Below, in pieces: positions 61,004 through 64,000 of a DNA stretch of 64,000 nt (positions within the stretch are counted from its first letter, which is position 1; each line of letters opens with the position of its first letter). The notes under the pieces are model-generated. The model was not told the origin of the DNA. It did not search any database and worked only from the letters and a program-made list of their open reading frames with translations. The translations under genes and the position numbers were made by a program. Origin of the DNA: Limnephilus marmoratus (taxonomy: Eukaryota; Arthropoda; Insecta; Trichoptera; Limnephilidae); contig OU862907.1 of assembly GCA_917880885.1 (NCBI GenBank), positions 68,877,072 through 68,941,071 of the forward strand. Reading direction: 5' to 3'.

Positions 61004-64000
61004 ATGGCGACCAAGAAAAATAGATTGATGGATTTAAAGGTAATGGAACTAAAGCGGGAACTCGAGGAACGTGACCTGGAGACAACGGGGACGAAGAGTG
61101 TATTGCAACAGCGGCTACGAGTGGCTCTCGTAAACACTGGTGAAGATCCGGAGAGTTTTACTGTCGAAACAACCGGCGGAATTGATGACCTCTGTCAAAG
61201 CATCGGTGACATGAGGACACAGCTGAAAGGGAAGCTAGACATCATTTCTCGCTGCTTCAATGAAAAGATAACTGACATGGAAGAACGCATCAGGAGAATA
61301 GAGGAGCGACTCCACGCGACTGGTGGTGTAAAGAGTATATCAAGCCCCCCAAACGCTAATGTCGAGGAAAGGATGGTCCTGACACAGATGATGAATGACC
61401 TGCCTATCTTCGACGGGAAATCTTCCTGGGAGGAATATCTGACGCTCTTCGAGACTGCGGCCATGATCGATGAATGGCCAGAAATTAAGAAGGCGTCGAT
61501 GCTGTGCCTGTCGCTGCGAGGAGATGCAGTAAGGGTATTGCAAACTATTCCGCTGACGGAGCGCCAGGACTATGAGCAGTTGACGCACCGTCTGGAAATG
61601 CGGTTCGGTCATCGTCACATGGAGCAGATCTACCGCTCACAACTGAAGAACCGCTTTCAAAAGCCGAACGAGACCTTGCAAGAATTTGAAGCTGACATCG
61701 TCCGCCTGGTTAGAGGCGCCTACCCAACAGTGTCTGACGATGTCTACGAGAGTCTGGCCATCGACAAATTCTTGGACGGACTGCGGGAGGGTGAAACGCA
61801 GCAGGCTGTCAAGTTGTCACGTCCGAAGATGCTGAGTGAAGCGTTGACGCAAGCTCTGGAGTTCGAGGCCGTGAAGCAGTCCGTGAGAAGCCAAGCTCGG
61901 GTACGCACTCTGGAGACCGCGGGGGAGGAATCGCAACCATCCATGCAGGAATTAGTGAAGCATGTCCTGGAGGCTTTGAAGGTACAGAAAAGGGAGATAC
62001 GCTGCTGGAACTGCGATCAGACAGGACACCTTCGCAATAAATGCCCGAAACCACTAAAAGGGGTTGATGGGAAGGGGCAACCATCGATCCGTATTACCGA
62101 GGCCCCTGAAACATCCGTTACTATGTCGACACTTGGAGGGGGAACTAGCAGTATGTACATAGAGGGTCTGGTGGATGGAAAAAGTCGCAGACTGTTGTTG
62201 GACACGGGAGCAACTGCGTCGATCATAAGACCAGATATTGCTGTCTCCGGAGCAAGGATCGTGCCGTCACGATGGAAACTACGTACGGCAACAGGGGAGT
62301 TGATGTGCGTGCACGGGGAGATAGCCGCCCTTTTCAAAATCGGCAACACCACCTTCAAGCATCAGGTTCTAGTCGCTGACATAGAGGAAGAAGTGATCTT
62401 CGGGATGGACCTGCTGTCGAAATTGGACTGTAAGCTGGACCTGAGAGAGGGAGTCATATGGATCGACAACGAGGAAGTGATACTGCAGAAGGGGGTAGGC
62501 GGAACAGTGTGTGTTGTCCTTAGTGCGGATACTCTGCTACCCCAATGCAGTGAGACACTGGTTACCGCGTGTCTAGACACGTGGAGTCCACCGGGGCAAA
62601 CTGTTATCTTGGAACCGGAGAGGGACGGTGCGGGACCAGGACAAGGAATTTTGGTCGGCAAGGCGCTAATCCGCACCCGTGAGGAAATACCCATCAGGAT
62701 AATGAATGTCAATGACTACCCGGTAACCCTAAAGAAAGGCACTCAGTTAGGGTGTGGTTCACCTGTTTTGGCGGTTGTTCGGCAAGTTAAAAACATGACC
62801 CAGACATCGAATAAGCTTCCAGACCAGCTAAAAGATCTCGTTGAACGGGCCAGTAGGGGACTTCCTGCAAAACAACGGAATGCCGTCGAAACGCTGATCA
62901 GCAGATATCAGAATGTCTTCGAAGGCTCGAACGGGTCGTTAGGAAGGACTGACGTCGTACAGCATCGCATAAGAACGGAGAACGCGGACCCTATTCGACA
63001 AACCCCTAGGCGATTACCATTTGCGAGACGTGACGAAGCTGAACAGATAATTCGGGACATGGAGAAAGGGAAGATAATCGAGCCATCAAATAGCCCATGG
63101 GTTTCACCTGTGGTACTGGTGAAGAAGAAGGATGGGACCACACGTTTTTGTGTAGATTACCGACGACTCAACGATGTGACCAAGAAGGACAGCTACCCTT
63201 TACCCCGGATCGATGACACGTTGGACACCTTGGGAGGCTGCCAAGTCTTTTCCACCCTGGACTTGAAGAGCGGTTATTGGCAAGTGGAGTTGGACCCAAG
63301 AGACAAGGAAAAGACAGCTTTTTCTACCGGAACGGGACTCTGGCAGTTCACAGTGATGCCGTTTGGACTTTGTAATGCTCCTGCTACGTTTGAGCGGCTG
63401 ATGGAACATGTACTAAGAGGGCTATCCTGGGAAACATGCCTGGTCTACCTGGATGACATTATTATACTCGGAAAAACCTTTGAGGAACACCTGAAGAACT
63501 TGGAACAGGTGTTCCTGCGTTTGCAGGGCGCCCACTTGAGACTTAATCCCAAAAAGTGCAACCTTTTTCAGAAACAGGTCAATTATCTCGGTCACGTGGT
63601 TTCCGAAAGGGGAGTCTCAGTTGACCTAGACAAAATCCGCGCCGTCAATGAGTGGCCAGTACCGAAGGACAAACACGAGCTGAGAAGCTTCCTTGGCCTC
63701 TGCACCTACTACCGACGGTTCGTCTATGGGTTTGCAGATATTGCCAAACCATTGACAAGGCTCACCGAAGAGAAGAATTGTTTTGCCTGGGACTCTCACT
63801 GCCAGCAGGCCTTCGAAGACCTGAAGCGGAAGTTGACCGACGCCCCTATCTTGAGCTATCCCAAACCAGAAGGGAAGTTTATATTGGATACAGACGCCAG
63901 CAACGTGGGCATGGGAGGCGTTCTGTCGCAAGTCCAGGAAGGGGAGGAGAAAGTCATCGGGTACTTCAGCAAGGTACTGTCTAGACCTGAGCGCAACTAT
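61004..64000 (+). CDS. Ty3/gypsy Gag-Pol polyprotein, open to right edge
   Basis: From ATG 61004, 999 codons without a stop to the last base. N-terminus (5-40) resembles a SAP motif (LKVMELKRELEERDLETTGT). Gag region ~130-320 has WEEYLTLFETAAMIDEWPE and the retrotransposon-gag pattern RFQKPNETLQEFEADIVRLV. Zinc knuckle CWNCDQTGHLRNKC (from residue 334; CX2CX4HX4C). Aspartic protease LLLDTGATASIIRP with Asp400. RT: WVSPVVLVKKKDGTTRFCVD, LDLKSGYWQVELDP, TVMPFGLCNAPATFERLM, YLDDIIIL (815-822) with intact catalytic Asp pair, then LGHVVSERGV and FLGLCTYYRRFV. RNase H begins at FILDTDASNVGMGGVL (Asp964). Gag and Pol are in one frame. The intact frame suggests a young, possibly active copy; integrase and 3' LTR are outside the window. 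Confidence 0.9.
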   Translation, partial: MATKKNRLMDLKVMELKRELEERDLETTGTKSVLQQRLRVALVNTGEDPESFTVETTGGIDDLCQSIGDMRTQLKGKLDIISRCFNEKITDMEERIRRIEERLHATGGVKSISSPPNANVEERMVLTQMMNDLPIFDGKSSWEEYLTLFETAAMIDEWPEIKKASMLCLSLRGDAVRVLQTIPLTERQDYEQLTHRLEMRFGHRHMEQIYRSQLKNRFQKPNETLQEFEADIVRLVRGAYPTVSDDVYESLAIDKFLDGLREGETQQAVKLSRPKMLSEALTQALEFEAVKQSVRSQARVRTLETAGEESQPSMQELVKHVLEALKVQKREIRCWNCDQTGHLRNKCPKPLKGVDGKGQPSIRITEAPETSVTMSTLGGGTSSMYIEGLVDGKSRRLLLDTGATASIIRPDIAVSGARIVPSRWKLRTATGELMCVHGEIAALFKIGNTTFKHQVLVADIEEEVIFGMDLLSKLDCKLDLREGVIWIDNEEVILQKGVGGTVCVVLSADTLLPQCSETLVTACLDTWSPPGQTVILEPERDGAGPGQGILVGKALIRTREEIPIRIMNVNDYPVTLKKGTQLGCGSPVLAVVRQVKNMTQTSNKLPDQLKDLVERASRGLPAKQRNAVETLISRYQNVFEGSNGSLGRTDVVQHRIRTENADPIRQTPRRLPFARRDEAEQIIRDMEKGKIIEPSNSPWVSPVVLVKKKDGTTRFCVDYRRLNDVTKKDSYPLPRIDDTLDTLGGCQVFSTLDLKSGYWQVELDPRDKEKTAFSTGTGLWQFTVMPFGLCNAPATFERLMEHVLRGLSWETCLVYLDDIIILGKTFEEHLKNLEQVFLRLQGAHLRLNPKKCNLFQKQVNYLGHVVSERGVSVDLDKIRAVNEWPVPKDKHELRSFLGLCTYYRRFVYGFADIAKPLTRLTEEKNCFAWDSHCQQAFEDLKRKLTDAPILSYPKPEGKFILDTDASNVGMGGVLSQVQEGEEKVIGYFSKVLSRPERNY

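Noticed and set aside
61195..63931. Minus-strand frames of 66-116 codons over the right end
   Set aside because: They are antisense to the continuous Gag-Pol frame, which contains all expected retroelement motifs.

Overview
The window looks like arthropod, most likely insect, nuclear DNA: AT-rich, with almost no ordinary genes and densely packed with decayed and nested transposable elements (tRNA-headed SINEs, RTE-, Jockey- and CR1/L2-like LINEs, a Penelope-like element, Ty3/gypsy, hAT MITEs, PIF/Harbinger, piggyBac, Helitrons, and a long-TIR DNA transposon). Exact species cannot be told from sequence alone. Several assignments rest on recognising protein motifs by eye; no database search was possible.

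The main gene (copy A, 8892-13463, + strand) is an uninterrupted 1523-codon frame with an N-terminal class-3-lipase-like alpha/beta hydrolase (GHSLG), a long unassigned middle and a NACHT-type STAND ATPase (EPGMGKTT; LMLDGFDEL). It is followed, one base out of frame, by a 226-aa ankyrin-repeat frame. A second, broken copy (copy B) lies in reverse orientation at 46366-52268. It has in-frame stops, frameshifts, a deletion, a Harbinger element inserted in it and a piggyBac element cutting its ankyrin end. The two copies face each other across the window. Between them are two inverted ~3 kb arms (19454-22640 and 35290-38988), so the locus may be the remains of a large inverted duplication.

Layout: 1-965 is the 5' part of a LINE ORF1 running off the left edge. 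3385-5640 holds a Penelope-like element with inverted pseudo-LTRs and a GIY-YIG domain, then a 5'-truncated LINE. 5700-8810 holds nested SINE/hAT MITE/SINE, a minisatellite and a hairpin (foldback) element. 8881-14169 is copy A, followed by a SINE pile-up to 15075. 15-19.4 kb is repeats and a Helitron. 19.4-39 kb is the inverted arms with repeats, LINE pieces, a 3 x 186 bp tandem repeat, a 1 kb hAT-type element and a Jockey fragment between them. 39.5-44 kb is a 4.5 kb long-TIR transposon with a PIN/XPG-like nuclease and a Cys-rich tail, inserted into a LINE. 44.5-46.4 kb is a piggyBac split by a hAT MITE. 46.4-52.3 kb is pseudogene B. 52.4-58.3 kb is Helitrons, a foldback and an RTE-like LINE. 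58522-58653 (-) is a possible terminal exon of a host gene. 60679-64000 is the 5' LTR, tRNA-Leu primer site and an open gag-pol frame of a Ty3/gypsy element running off the right edge.

Three observations deserve follow-up. First, the lipase-NACHT-ankyrin protein has the design of an NLR/STAND sensor with an enzymatic effector. Second, the dispersed hairpin elements carry a hammerhead-ribozyme-like core. Third, the nested insertions can be dated against each other from exact target-site duplications.
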